Source: Aquimarina aquimarini (GTDB lineage: Bacteria > Bacteroidota > Bacteroidia > Flavobacteriales > Flavobacteriaceae). Taken from it: a stretch of 64,000 nucleotides of DNA. The stretch spans positions 62,751-126,750 of the forward strand of contig NZ_OMKE01000001.1 in the NCBI RefSeq assembly GCF_900299535.1, read 5' to 3'. The position numbers were made by a program, and so were the translations under genes. This document shows positions 35,000 through 43,858 of the stretch, piece after piece. The notes beneath the pieces were generated by a model, which was not told the DNA's origin, did no database searches, and was given only the letters and a program-made list of their open reading frames with translations. Every line of letters begins with the position of its first letter. Within the stretch, counting starts at the first letter, position 1.

Positions 35000-36421
35000 G
35001 TGCAAGTGCTTACTCTCAAAAAGTACCTTTTTTTTAGCATGCTATTTTTTACAATAGTGAGTTCTAGTCAAAATACACTCACCCTCAAGAAAGGTATTGT
35101 AAAAGATTCTTTGGTTATTCCTTCAACAGGAAATCGTTTTAGTATTTATTTACCCAAATCGTTTGATTTGAATAAAAAATGGCCAATACTTCTAGGGTTT
35201 GATTCTACAGGAGAAACTGGTAAAACTGCGACGTTATATAAAAAAGTAGCTGAAGAACATGGGTATATAGTAGCTATTAGTAATTTTCTAGAAGATCAAA
35301 AAGAAGGAAAAAAGATAAAGTATGTCTCAGATTTTATGAATCATGTTTTTTCTCTTTTTCCTATTCAAGATAGAAGAGTATATCTAATAGGGCAGGAGAG
35401 TGACGCCAGACTAGCAAGTCTTATTCCTCTAATATATACTGATGAGGTTTTTGGGGTAATTGCAATAAATGATAGTTATTACTATACTCCCGAAATAAAA
35501 AATAAAAAGAATTTTTCTTATCTAGGTATCGTAAGTGCCGATAATTATAAGTATTCCAGCTTTTTAAATAACAAAAAATATCTAAAAAACAAGGCAATAC
35601 CCGCAGATGTCTTTGTATATCAAAAAACAATAGCAGATCAGCGCTCAGAATTGATAGGCAAATCACTTTCTACATTTACTCTTCAGGCAATGGCAAAAGG
35701 AAGAGTGGCAAAAGACACACTTTGGGTCAAGAAACTCTTTCAAAAAGATATGATACAAGTGACATCATATATAGATACAGGGTTGTTTTTAGAAGCTTAT
35801 AATGAAATAGAACGCATTCGTAGTAAATACGGGATGTTTATGCAAACGACTCATCTCAAAGAAAAACAAAAAGAAATAAAAAAAGAAAAAGAATATAAAC
35901 GTCAGAAACGGTTGCAAACTAAGTATTTTAAGAAAGAACGTTTTCTCAAAGAACTATATGCATATTCTTTAGATATTGATGTAAAAGAAAAAAAGTTTGA
36001 AAATTTAGGTTGGTGGAAATATCAAATTTTAGAATTAGACTCTCTGCAACAGAAAAAAGAAAAATATGCTCATAATATGGCGTATAGAACCAAAGGCTAT
36101 ATGAAGTATCTTGTTGATACTTATAAAAAAGTAGTATCTACTACCAATAATAATTTAGAAGAACGATTACTTCTAAATATCTTAAGTACTATAATTGATA
36201 AAAAAGACTTTATGTCCTATCTAGAGGTCATCTCATTGAGTGCTGCGGATCAAGATAAGGAAACTGCTCTTTTTTACTTAGAGCAATTATTAGAAAATGG
36301 GTATAATGATTTTAATAGATTATATTCCATAGAAGGAACTTTATCTATAAGAATGTCTGAAGAATATAATAGAATGATCAAAAAATACCTTGGTAAATCA
36401 AAGTATTTCTTTTCAAATTAA
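35000..36421 (+). CDS. Secreted alpha/beta-hydrolase-like protein with unusual nucleophile elbow
   Basis: 473 residues from a GTG at 35000, which gives a good signal peptide (LKKYLFFSMLFFTIVSSSQ). Residues about 40-200 follow an esterase-like fold: RFSIYLPKSFDLNKKWPILLGFD, YIVAISNF, then RRVYLIGQESDARLASLIPLI where the G-x-S-x-G elbow is expected. Here it reads G-Q-E-S-D-A, so the catalytic Ser position is uncertain and the enzyme may be inactive. A lysine-rich coiled region (LKEKQKEIKKEKEYKRQKR) and a helical C-terminal half follow. It starts 65 nt after the sigma gene and could be in its operon. Confidence 0.7.
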   Translation: MQVLTLKKYLFFSMLFFTIVSSSQNTLTLKKGIVKDSLVIPSTGNRFSIYLPKSFDLNKKWPILLGFDSTGETGKTATLYKKVAEEHGYIVAISNFLEDQKEGKKIKYVSDFMNHVFSLFPIQDRRVYLIGQESDARLASLIPLIYTDEVFGVIAINDSYYYTPEIKNKKNFSYLGIVSADNYKYSSFLNNKKYLKNKAIPADVFVYQKTIADQRSELIGKSLSTFTLQAMAKGRVAKDTLWVKKLFQKDMIQVTSYIDTGLFLEAYNEIERIRSKYGMFMQTTHLKEKQKEIKKEKEYKRQKRLQTKYFKKERFLKELYAYSLDIDVKEKKFENLGWWKYQILELDSLQQKKEKYAHNMAYRTKGYMKYLVDTYKKVVSTTNNNLEERLLLNILSTIIDKKDFMSYLEVISLSAADQDKETALFYLEQLLENGYNDFNRLYSIEGTLSIRMSEEYNRMIKKYLGKSKYFFSN

Positions 36422-36602
36422 ATTGAAATCTTAAAATTTTGTGTATTTAGTCGAATATTTGTGTTTTTTATCGTTGTTTTTTTTGCTGGTACTGTTTTTT
36501 TGCAGTATATTTACAATAAGAAATAATACTTTGGTGTATGTCTCAAAGCTAACATTTTAGATTGTATGACGATACGGATTAAAATATTAGTTTGGAATAC
36601 AT

Positions 36603-36717
36603 CAGGGTCGAATTAGGTGTGAGGACATTAGTCTTAAAGACCCCAGATCTTGAGCTAAAGAGAGTACGTAATTTAACCCTATATATAAGAAAGCGTTCCG
36701 ATAAGGAGCGCTTTTGT
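36603..36717 (+). ncRNA. Structured RNA element, copy B, with its own terminator
   Basis: The same conserved internal loop as copy A (GTGTGAGGACATTAG ... CTAAAGAGAGTACG) sits between a different outer helix, agggtcgaatta (36604-36615) with taatttaaccct (36669-36680), and a longer inner hairpin. A terminator follows (aagcgttcc with ggagcgctt at 36691-36713, then T-rich). The next gene is on the other strand, so the RNA is not a leader. A weak -7 box (ttagtttg) and TTG about 22 nt upstream fit an independent promoter. Confidence 0.65.
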
Positions 36718-36728
36718 TATATACTAAT

Positions 36729-37478
36729 TTATTTGATGACTAGATAAGGAATATTTTTTAAATCCCAATCAATAACTAATCCTTTGGCAAGTGATTTTGT
36801 GATCTCAGAGCCATATAGGTACTCACATAAATACAATGCAGCTTCAAAACTCTTTGCACCTCCAGCAGAGGTAATATATTTTTTATCATGCACAAATAAG
36901 AGATCATGTCTGATATCGAGTTCAGGAAACATGGCACGCATTGTATCGATATCACCAGGAAAAGTAGTAGATACACTATGATCAAGTAAGCCAGCCTTGG
37001 CAAGTACAAATGCACCGTCACAATGAGAGGTTATAAACTCAGCAGTTTTATCAACTTGTTGTACAAATTTAATCATAGCCTTATCATTAAGATCAGTATC
37101 CAGATGGTGTTCTGCACTAGGAACAACAAGTATATCTATTTTTGGTAAAGAATCTAGTGTGTAATTATAATCAGGAATTATTTTTAACCCTTCAAAAGTT
37201 GTAATAGCTTCATCTGTATTGGCAACTGTAAAAACATTCATCTGTTTTATGTTTTTGCGATATTGTGTATGTTGAAAAATGTCATAAGGGGCTGTTAATT
37301 CAGTATTATAGGTTCCATCCATAATTAAGAAAGCAACATTATAACGATTTGATACTAGTTTAGGAAAAACTTTTTCTTTTTTTATAATCGTTGTTTGATG
37401 TGTTTCCTTTGGTTGATTTTGTACCTGTGAACAACCAAAAATCAATACTATAGATACGACAAGAAATAAATGTTTCAT
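36729..37478 (-). CDS. DJ-1/PfpI-family lipoprotein
   Basis: 249 residues. The signal ends in a lipobox (IFGCSQ; Cys at residue 16). Residues 47-249 are a DJ-1/PfpI domain: VAFLIMDGTYNTELTAPYDIF, ALTTFEG-type strand (AITTFEGLKIIPD), IDILVVPSAEHH, then ITSHCDGAFVLAKAGLLDH with the nucleophile-elbow Cys, and KYITSAGGAKSFEAALYLCEYLYG. It resembles the amidase-like domain of GlxA-type proteins but without an AraC DNA-binding half, and it is exported. Activity (glyoxalase, amidase or chaperone) is not determined. Confidence 0.88.
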   Translation of the reverse strand: MKHLFLVVSIVLIFGCSQVQNQPKETHQTTIIKKEKVFPKLVSNRYNVAFLIMDGTYNTELTAPYDIFQHTQYRKNIKQMNVFTVANTDEAITTFEGLKIIPDYNYTLDSLPKIDILVVPSAEHHLDTDLNDKAMIKFVQQVDKTAEFITSHCDGAFVLAKAGLLDHSVSTTFPGDIDTMRAMFPELDIRHDLLFVHDKKYITSAGGAKSFEAALYLCEYLYGSEITKSLAKGLVIDWDLKNIPYLVIK

Positions 37479-37504
37479 TAGGATAAAGATTGAAAAATAA
37501 TAAG

Positions 37505-38716
37505 CTAATTTACAATAGTTTTGGGTTCAGATTTTCGTTTTACTATATAAAGTAAAAAGATTCCTAATACAGAAATAAGAAACATTAAAATCCACGTAAA
37601 ATCATAACCAAAATTATTGATTAACTGCATTCCTGAGTTATGTCCAAAAATATGAGAAACAGAAAATGCCATAGTATATAACCCCATGTATGCTCCTTGT
37701 TTTCCTTTTTTTGAACGATCAAGAGCAAAAGCATTTCCAAAAGGGAAAGCGACCATTTCACCAAATGTAGCAATGACCATTCCTATAATCAAAATCCCTG
37801 CCCAGGGAGTAAGTAAGAAGAGGATAAAACTTATTCCTGTAAGTGCAAATCCCCAAATTACATTTGATATTTTAGAAACTTTCGTTTTTTCTAAATAAGC
37901 AATTAAAGGCATTTCAGTAAAAAATATCAGCGCACCATTAAGAGCCAATAACAAGCCGATTTTTTGCTCTGATAAATGATGTATCTCTTTGTAATACAAT
38001 GGGATGGTAGAGAAGTATTGAACGAATATAAACCCGAATAATGCTAGTGCAATCAAAAACAATATGTAGATACCATCTTTATGGGCTTCTGTAGGGTTGT
38101 CAACAATGACTTCTTTGTCAAGTATTTTAGCCTTTTTAGGATGTAAGGTTTGTGTCATTACGATTCCTGCGATAATACAGGTAATCCCATCTACCCAAAA
38201 TAAACCATAGTAACCTATTGATGCTATAATGATACCACCAATAGCTGGTCCAGCAGAAAACCCTAGATTAATAGCTAGTCTAATAAAAGTGAGCGATCTT
38301 GTTTTATTCTCGGGTTTGCTATAAGCACTTAATGCTACAAAAAAGGCAGGTCTAGCCATATCGGCAATAGCAATTAGGAAGAAAAAACTTATACAGATGC
38401 TCCAAAAACTTGTGAAATATTGAATAATAATAAAAGATACTCCTGTTAACAATAAAGAAAGGAGAATGACTTTATAGTATCCTATTTGATCACATAGTTT
38501 TCCTCCTAACCAAGCTCCTAAAAAAGAACCAAGGCCATAGCTAGTCATTACCCATCCTGCTTGTTGTAGAGAGAAATCTAAACTATCTGTTAAGTACAAG
38601 GATAAAAAAGGGATAACCATTGCCCCTGATCTATTAATCAATGTAATAAAACCTAGCCACCAAACTTCTTTTGATAAGCCAGAAAAGGATTTGAAATATT
38701 GGAGAATAATTTTCAA
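37505..38716 (-). CDS. MFS transporter
   Basis: 403 residues with about 12 hydrophobic spans. Motif A-like sequences occur after the second span (GAWLGGKLCDQIGYYKVILLS), and FIRLAINLGFSAGPAIGGII near residue 150 resembles the drug-exporter motif C region. The middle loop holds KKAKILDKEVIVDNPTEAHKD. It is similar to the MdtH/DHA1-type multidrug or sugar efflux branch, but the substrate cannot be read. The DJ-1-like lipoprotein gene lies 26 nt downstream, so the two are probably one operon. A 14-nt palindrome lies upstream. Confidence 0.9.
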   Translation of the reverse strand: MKIILQYFKSFSGLSKEVWWLGFITLINRSGAMVIPFLSLYLTDSLDFSLQQAGWVMTSYGLGSFLGAWLGGKLCDQIGYYKVILLSLLLTGVSFIIIQYFTSFWSICISFFFLIAIADMARPAFFVALSAYSKPENKTRSLTFIRLAINLGFSAGPAIGGIIIASIGYYGLFWVDGITCIIAGIVMTQTLHPKKAKILDKEVIVDNPTEAHKDGIYILFLIALALFGFIFVQYFSTIPLYYKEIHHLSEQKIGLLLALNGALIFFTEMPLIAYLEKTKVSKISNVIWGFALTGISFILFLLTPWAGILIIGMVIATFGEMVAFPFGNAFALDRSKKGKQGAYMGLYTMAFSVSHIFGHNSGMQLINNFGYDFTWILMFLISVLGIFLLYIVKRKSEPKTIVN

Positions 38717-38805
38717 GAAACTACTTGTCTTTTGTATTAAAGTTTTAAATAATTGAATAAAAATAGTTTTTTATCTATGATTAAAGCACATTTCTGTTGA
38801 AATTA

Positions 38806-38819
38806 ATTAGTTAACTAAT
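38806..38819. promoter_or_regulatory. Perfect palindrome between divergent genes
   Basis: ATTAGTTAACTAAT lies in the 137-nt region between the MFS gene and the DUF1684 gene, about 15 nt before a -7 box TACTTTTG (38829-38836). It has the form of a MarR/HxlR-type operator. Confidence 0.45.
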
Positions 38820-38853
38820 CGTAAATTGTACTTTTGCAAAAAAATAGGGGCAA

Positions 38854-39468
38854 GTGTTTAGATTATCAGTTTTATTTGTTTTTTTTATTGGAAATATAGT
38901 AGCGCAAGATTCTACGACGGTAAAAAGAATATTATCTTTTCAGGAAAAGTTGAATAAAGATTTTACTACAGAAGAAATATCACCGTTACCATCAAAAGCT
39001 ATAAAAAATTTTAAAACTCTTGATTTTTTTGAAATTGACACTTCTTTTTGTATTCGAGCAAAATTTATACGTACCCCTCATGAGACCCCTTTTATCATGA
39101 AAACGACCACAGGAAGAGAGCCATTGTATGTAAAGTATGGAGAAGCTCATTTTGTGTTACAAGAAAAGAAATGTGTCTTGATGATCTATGAAAATCAAGG
39201 ATTAAAAACACAGCCAGAGTATGAAGATTATTTATTTCTGCCGTTTACAGATTTGACCAATGGAAAATCAAGTTATAATGGAGGACGTTTTATAGATCTC
39301 AAAACCCCCAAAGATGGTTTTATTCTCATCGATTTTAATACAGCATACAATCCATATTGTGCATATAATGATCGTTATTCTTGTCCTATTCCGCCAGAAG
39401 AAAATAATCTAGATATAAAAATATTGGCTGGAGTTAAAAAATATGATAAACATCCTGAAAATAAATAA
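38854..39468 (+). CDS. DUF1684-family protein
   Basis: 204 residues from a GTG at 38854. The first 17 residues are a signal peptide (LFVFFIGNIVAQ). DUF1684 features are present: FQEKLNKDF at the start, a beta-rich centre (GEAHFVLQEKKCVLMIYEN), YEDYLFLPFTDLTNGKSSYNGGRFIDL, and the signature DFNTAYNPYCAYNDRYSCPIPPEENNLDI at the end. Its biochemical function is not established. A bidirectional terminator separates it from the facing porin gene. Confidence 0.92.
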   Translation: MFRLSVLFVFFIGNIVAQDSTTVKRILSFQEKLNKDFTTEEISPLPSKAIKNFKTLDFFEIDTSFCIRAKFIRTPHETPFIMKTTTGREPLYVKYGEAHFVLQEKKCVLMIYENQGLKTQPEYEDYLFLPFTDLTNGKSSYNGGRFIDLKTPKDGFILIDFNTAYNPYCAYNDRYSCPIPPEENNLDIKILAGVKKYDKHPENK

Positions 39469-39472
39469 GAAA

Positions 39473-39500
39473 AGCGTCCTGAAAATTCAGAACGCTTCTG
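39473..39500. terminator. Bidirectional terminator
   Basis: aagcgtcctgaa pairs with ttcagaacgctt with one mismatch, between the convergent DUF1684 and porin genes. Confidence 0.7.
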
Positions 39501-39525
39501 TTTAATATGTTTTTTTAAGAGGTTT

Positions 39526-40638
39526 TTAGAATTTGTATACCGTTCCAAACACAAATGAGAAAAGATTCTTAGTAGCTTCTCCGTCACTATCAATAAAAGA
39601 ATTTTCAGAAGTAGTATCTAATCGAAATTCAGGTTTTAAGGTTAAATTACCGATAGTATAGTTTCCTGTAAGTGTAGTAGCAATTACATCTCCGTCACCT
39701 TCAGTATCTAATCCAATTACGTTGGTTAACCCTCCATTGTAAACAGAAAAATATTCTCCTCTTAAGCCAATAGAAAATTTATCAGAAGCCTTGTATTGTG
39801 GATACAAAGCAACTCCATAAAATCCTGATGTATCTCCTGATTCTTGAGGCTCTGTAGTTACATATGTAGCATTTGCACCGAGATAGAATTTATTGTTGAG
39901 GTCCCAACTTGTAGTAAGATCAGCATTAAAAGTAGGGCCTACTTCTCCTGGTTCTCCCTCATTACCATATCTAAAATTAAGATAAGCACTGCCTTTATCA
40001 ACCTCATAGCCCAATTGTGCCCCAACGATATAAGTGTCAAAAGGATTATTTTCTGTATAATCACTTGGGTTCATTATAGAAAGCATTGCAGACCATTTGT
40101 CATTAATGGAATAATCAGCTTTCAATCCTGTGTGAGATAATGGCCCGTAGGTAAACATATACGAAGTAGAATAATTAAAATTACCTGTAGGGGCAATCAA
40201 CTCATACCCTATATATGTATTAAAATTTCCAAAAGTAAGAGTAAGTTTTTCTGTAGCATTCCAATACACATATAATTGATTGATGATTTGAGCAGATTCA
40301 TCAGAATTAAACACTGCATCTTGACCTCTTGGTCCAAAAACAAGATCAGCAACAAAACCAACTTTTTTATCTTCATATTTCAAAATGGTATTCACCATCC
40401 CTAAAGCAAAACCACTTTCATCTACAAAAAAAGTTTTTGGAGCTACAGAATTGTCATTAGGTGCATTAAAATTGTGTCTATAATACCCATCAACAGATCC
40501 TGATAAGCTTACTTTTGATAGTAATTTATCTAGAGTGTTCGCTGGTTTTTCTTCTTGACTAAAAAGTGAATAGCTTGAAAAAAGTAAAGTAAAAAGAGTT
40601 ACTGTTTTTAAAAAGTTTGTAACGGTTTTTGTTTTCAT
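39526..40638 (-). CDS. Outer-membrane porin-like beta-barrel (BBP2 type), paralog 1
   Basis: 370 residues from the ATG at 40638; the frame runs 24 codons further up but this Met starts a proper signal peptide ending FSQE. The mature protein opens VSLSGSVDGYYRHNFNAPND, and contains FGPRGQDAVFNSDESAQIINQLYVYWN, FGNFNTYIGYELIAPTGNFNYSTSYMFTYGP and ends with aromatic KNLFSFVFGTVYKF, an outer-membrane insertion signal. The pattern matches the putative OmpL-like beta-barrel porin-2 family. The substrate is unknown. A close paralog lies 150 nt upstream. Confidence 0.85.
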   Translation of the reverse strand: MKTKTVTNFLKTVTLFTLLFSSYSLFSQEEKPANTLDKLLSKVSLSGSVDGYYRHNFNAPNDNSVAPKTFFVDESGFALGMVNTILKYEDKKVGFVADLVFGPRGQDAVFNSDESAQIINQLYVYWNATEKLTLTFGNFNTYIGYELIAPTGNFNYSTSYMFTYGPLSHTGLKADYSINDKWSAMLSIMNPSDYTENNPFDTYIVGAQLGYEVDKGSAYLNFRYGNEGEPGEVGPTFNADLTTSWDLNNKFYLGANATYVTTEPQESGDTSGFYGVALYPQYKASDKFSIGLRGEYFSVYNGGLTNVIGLDTEGDGDVIATTLTGNYTIGNLTLKPEFRLDTTSENSFIDSDGEATKNLFSFVFGTVYKF

Positions 40639-40788
40639 AATTGATTGTAGTTCTCGTAAATATTTTAATAAAGGGCGTAAAACTATATAAAAGAATTTTA
40701 ACAGGAACAATATATGTTAATTATTTTGTGCTGTATATTAAGTTGATATTCATGTTTTTATAATTAAAACAAGAGTATAGTCATATGA

Positions 40789-41892
40789 TCAAAACTTGTA
40801 GATAGATCCAATTACAAAAGAAGAAATACTTTTTGTAATCTCTCCTTCTCGATCAATAAAAGAGTTTTCTGAAGTGGTGTCTAGTCTAAATTCAGGTTTT
40901 AATGTTAGATTCCCTATAGAATAATCCATAGTAAATGTAGTAGCTAGTACACTCCCATCCCCATCAAAATTTAGTCCAATAGCATCTGTTAATCCACTAT
41001 TATATACAGTAAAATATTCACTTCTTACTCCTATAGAAAGATTTCCAGATATTTTAAGCTGAGGATATAGTGCAACCCCATAAAAACCAGATGATTCTTT
41101 ACCTTCTTCAAGTTTGGTTGTTAGGTAAGTAGTATTTATTCCCAGATAAAAGCTTGGAGTGAGGTTCCACCAAGAAGTAAGATCTACTTGAAAAGAAGGG
41201 GCTACTTCCTTTGGTTTTCCTTCGTTACCATATCTTATATTGAGATAGGTATTTCCGTTATAACCTAATTGCCCACCAATAATATAGGTGTCAAAAGGGT
41301 TGGTTTCAGTATAATCTGTAGGGTTCATTATGGAGAACATAGCAGACCATTTTTCGTTAATTGTAAAATCTGCTTTTAACCCTGTATGTGAGAATGGACC
41401 ATATGAAAACATGTATGATGTAGAGTAATTAAAATTTTCTGATGGAGAGATGACTTCATATCCTAAAAAGGTATTAAAATTACCAAAAGTTAGTTTAATA
41501 CTTTTGGTAATATTCCAGTATGCATATAGCTGGTTGATAACTTGAGAAGAACCTTCAGAGTTAAAAACAGCATCTTTTCCTCTAGGGCCAAATACTAAAT
41601 CAGCTATAATACCTGTTTCTTTATTTTTATATGCAAAAATAGTGTTAGCCATTCCTAATGCAAAACCACTTTGATTAACAAAAGAAGTTTTTGGAGCTAT
41701 AGAATTAGTGTTAGAGGTGTTAAAATTATATCTGTAATACCCATCTATTGATCCTGATAAATGGATGTTTGATGTTATGTTTTTTACCGATAAAGAAGTG
41801 TCTTCTTGCAATGCGTATGTGGTATGGCACAAAAATAAAATAGTAATTAGAAGATTTTTTTTGAAGAAATTTAGTACACTTTTTGTTTTCAT
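40789..41892 (-). CDS. Outer-membrane porin-like beta-barrel (BBP2 type), paralog 2
   Basis: 367 residues with the same layout as the gene downstream: a signal peptide, IHLSGSIDGYYRYNFNTSNTNSIAPKT, VFGPRGKDAVFNSEGSSQVINQLYAYWN, NFNTFLGYEVISPSENFNYSTSYMFSYGP and a final SSFVIGSIYKF. Most blocks are conserved between the two, and differences cluster in short loops, which implies tandem duplication followed by divergence. Whether both are expressed together or under different conditions is not visible; a 150-nt gap separates them. Confidence 0.85.
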   Translation of the reverse strand: MKTKSVLNFFKKNLLITILFLCHTTYALQEDTSLSVKNITSNIHLSGSIDGYYRYNFNTSNTNSIAPKTSFVNQSGFALGMANTIFAYKNKETGIIADLVFGPRGKDAVFNSEGSSQVINQLYAYWNITKSIKLTFGNFNTFLGYEVISPSENFNYSTSYMFSYGPFSHTGLKADFTINEKWSAMFSIMNPTDYTETNPFDTYIIGGQLGYNGNTYLNIRYGNEGKPKEVAPSFQVDLTSWWNLTPSFYLGINTTYLTTKLEEGKESSGFYGVALYPQLKISGNLSIGVRSEYFTVYNSGLTDAIGLNFDGDGSVLATTFTMDYSIGNLTLKPEFRLDTTSENSFIDREGEITKSISSFVIGSIYKF

Positions 41893-42298
41893 AATCTTTA
41901 GGGATTAATTTGAATTTTAGTTTTTAATTGTGTATTAAATTTATTTAAAAACATTAGTTATCCTATTTTTTTAAGGGGTTTATTGGTTTTTTTTATCATA
42001 ATTTTATTTTATACCTTGTAAAAAATAGGGTATACTTGTTATAATGGTGTTTTTTTAAGAATTTGAATTTAAGGTTTTAGCTTTTTGAAGTGTTGTGTTA
42101 GTTCTAAAAAGGAATAGATTAGGGATAAAGAATGTTTAAAAAGCTATTTTAGATGAGTTATAAATCAGTGTAATGCGTTAGGTTTTTTTATAGAATATCA
42201 GATAAGTACGCCAAAAGAAATAGTTGCCTTGGTATTTCTTCGAGTTATGTTAAAAAATCATTTTAAACGAACACTTTATGGGTATTCTCAAGGAGAGT
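41893..42298. other. Intergenic region between paralogous porins and crcB
   Basis: AT-rich, no gene or clear hairpin on either strand. It presumably carries the promoter for the porin at 40789. Confidence 0.4.
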
Positions 42299-42664
42299 TT
42301 ATTTAGCAATAAACATTCCTAAGAAAACAAATAAAAACCCAATTATAAAAGAGCCAAGAGCATAGATTAGAAAATGTAAGAAATCACCAGATTTAAGTAA
42401 CATATGATTCTCATATGCAAAAGTAGAAAAAGTGGTAAATCCACCACAAAACCCAGTAGCTAAAAGAGCAACGGTGTTTTGAGATATAGTATTGTTTTTT
42501 AGGGCAAGGCCTAAGATGATTCCTATAAAAAGACTCCCTAAAACATTAGCAGTAAAAGTTCCGTATGGGATACCTGTAGTAGAGCTATTGAGATATTTAC
42601 TTATAAGATAGCGTAGTATGCTGCCTGTACCTCCGCCAATAAATACCAAAAATAGTTGTTTCAT
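42299..42664 (-). CDS. crcB: Fluoride ion channel CrcB/Fluc
   Basis: 121 residues with four hydrophobic helices. Conserved features: FIGGGTGSILRYLISKYL at the start, GTFTANVLGSLFIGIILG with the pore Asn, and GFCGGFTTFSTFAYEN, the phenylalanine box that lines the fluoride path. Two antiparallel subunits form the channel that exports toxic fluoride. I see no fluoride riboswitch before it. It lies about 60 nt after the SRPBCC gene, separated by a hairpin. Confidence 0.95.
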   Translation of the reverse strand: MKQLFLVFIGGGTGSILRYLISKYLNSSTTGIPYGTFTANVLGSLFIGIILGLALKNNTISQNTVALLATGFCGGFTTFSTFAYENHMLLKSGDFLHFLIYALGSFIIGFLFVFLGMFIAK

Positions 42665-42683
42665 TAGTTTAATAATTTATAAT

Positions 42684-42713
42684 ACTGCATTTTATCAGAT
42701 GATAAAATGCAGT
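42684..42713 (-). terminator. Stem-loop between the SRPBCC gene and crcB
   Basis: actgcattttat pairs with ataaaatgcagt around a 6-nt loop. The downstream side on the minus strand is AT-rich rather than a pure T-run, so partial termination or mRNA protection is possible. Confidence 0.55.
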
Positions 42714-42727
42714 GTGTTATAATGCTT

Positions 42728-43765
42728 TTATAGTATAGGTACATAAATTTCGGTAACCCACTCTGCGGGATTTGGTTGTAGAGAAGGTTGAACTCTATAG
42801 ACCTCAAAGGCAGGAGAAGTTGTATTGAGTTCTAAGTTGTTTTCTGAAATGTATTTATAAGCAGTATTCCAAGCTTCTTTTAAGTTATTGTGATCTCCTT
42901 TTAAAGTAGTTTTTACAATTTTTTGCCTTGGCAGAAAGTCACAGAGAATTGAGCTTTCTTTTGGAGTAATGACTTTATCTCTTGTAGGGATAGCTATAGA
43001 AAAAATTGCGGTTCCATGATCTGTGTTGTATTCGTTATATAGAGTAAATGGCATGCCTGTTTGAGGAAGATTGTTTTCTTTCATGTACATAGAAACAGCA
43101 GGAAGCATTTCTTTTGTTTTCTCTTGGATAACAGCGATTGATGTGGCTGTTGCGCTATACATATAAAAACCACCACCATGTTCGGTCACCCCGTCAACAT
43201 TGATTGAATATTTTTTCATTTTTTCATTTACAAAAACATCAAGCTTTTTAAGTCCATGAGCATACATAGGCTTTATCATTTGTGCCATTGTACTATCTTG
43301 TGTCAATCCATATACTTTTTGCATAAATGATTGCGTTCCTTTGGTGCCCCAAGTAACTTTGGTTTTTTTTCCTTCTATTTTTTCAAACTTCCAATATACA
43401 TCACTATAAATATCACCAACTACAGGGACATTCATTGTGAGTTGTTGGTCTATGCTAGAAAAGGGGGAAACTTTCTTGGTTTCCATTTTACCACTAGGTT
43501 GTGTTTCACTTTTCCAATTATAATAAGCGCCTTTTCCGCTAGTTTTATCAGGATACTCCATGATAAAATCATCAGATTCATCCATCCAAGGACCCCATTT
43601 ATCCCAAGTTTTATATTCGTTTATTGTGCTAAATAATAATTCATCTGGAGCATCAATTACCCTACTTTCCTCTACTTGAAACTCACCATCAATTGTGGAT
43701 ACATAAACAGCACCACCAATAATTACTAATAATAATAGAAAAAATAAATACTTTACTATTTTCAT
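42728..43765 (-). CDS. SRPBCC plus GyrI-like domain protein
   Basis: 345 residues. An N-terminal hydrophobic anchor (KYLFFLLLLVIIGGAVYV) leads into an SRPBCC/START-like domain, about residues 30-175 (VIDAPDELLFSTINEYKTWDKWGPW ... KVTWGTKGTQSF). The C-terminal half, about 190-345, looks like a GyrI/AraC-effector ligand-binding domain (MPFTLYNEYNTDHGTAIFSIAIPT ... TTLKGDHNNLKEAWNTAYKYISEN ... FEVYRVQPS ... WVTEIYVPI). Two hydrophobic-ligand folds in one membrane-attached chain suggest binding of a small amphipathic molecule. No enzyme motif is seen. Confidence 0.85.
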   Translation of the reverse strand: MKIVKYLFFLLLLVIIGGAVYVSTIDGEFQVEESRVIDAPDELLFSTINEYKTWDKWGPWMDESDDFIMEYPDKTSGKGAYYNWKSETQPSGKMETKKVSPFSSIDQQLTMNVPVVGDIYSDVYWKFEKIEGKKTKVTWGTKGTQSFMQKVYGLTQDSTMAQMIKPMYAHGLKKLDVFVNEKMKKYSINVDGVTEHGGGFYMYSATATSIAVIQEKTKEMLPAVSMYMKENNLPQTGMPFTLYNEYNTDHGTAIFSIAIPTRDKVITPKESSILCDFLPRQKIVKTTLKGDHNNLKEAWNTAYKYISENNLELNTTSPAFEVYRVQPSLQPNPAEWVTEIYVPIL

Positions 43766-43828
43766 GTTTAGTTAGATTAGATTGTTTGGTCAGCTAATAT
43801 AATCAATATTTAACATCCTTTATTTTGT

Positions 43829-43836
43829 TACATTTG
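43829..43836 (+). promoter_or_regulatory. -7 element of the DPP III gene
   Basis: TACATTTG matches TAnnTTTG, 23 nt before the start codon. Confidence 0.4.
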
Positions 43837-43858
43837 CCAAAACAATAAAATAGAACAA

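Noticed and set aside
42665..42727. Fluoride riboswitch before crcB
   Set aside because: The gap holds only an AT-rich terminator-like hairpin; the conserved fluoride-riboswitch core is absent.
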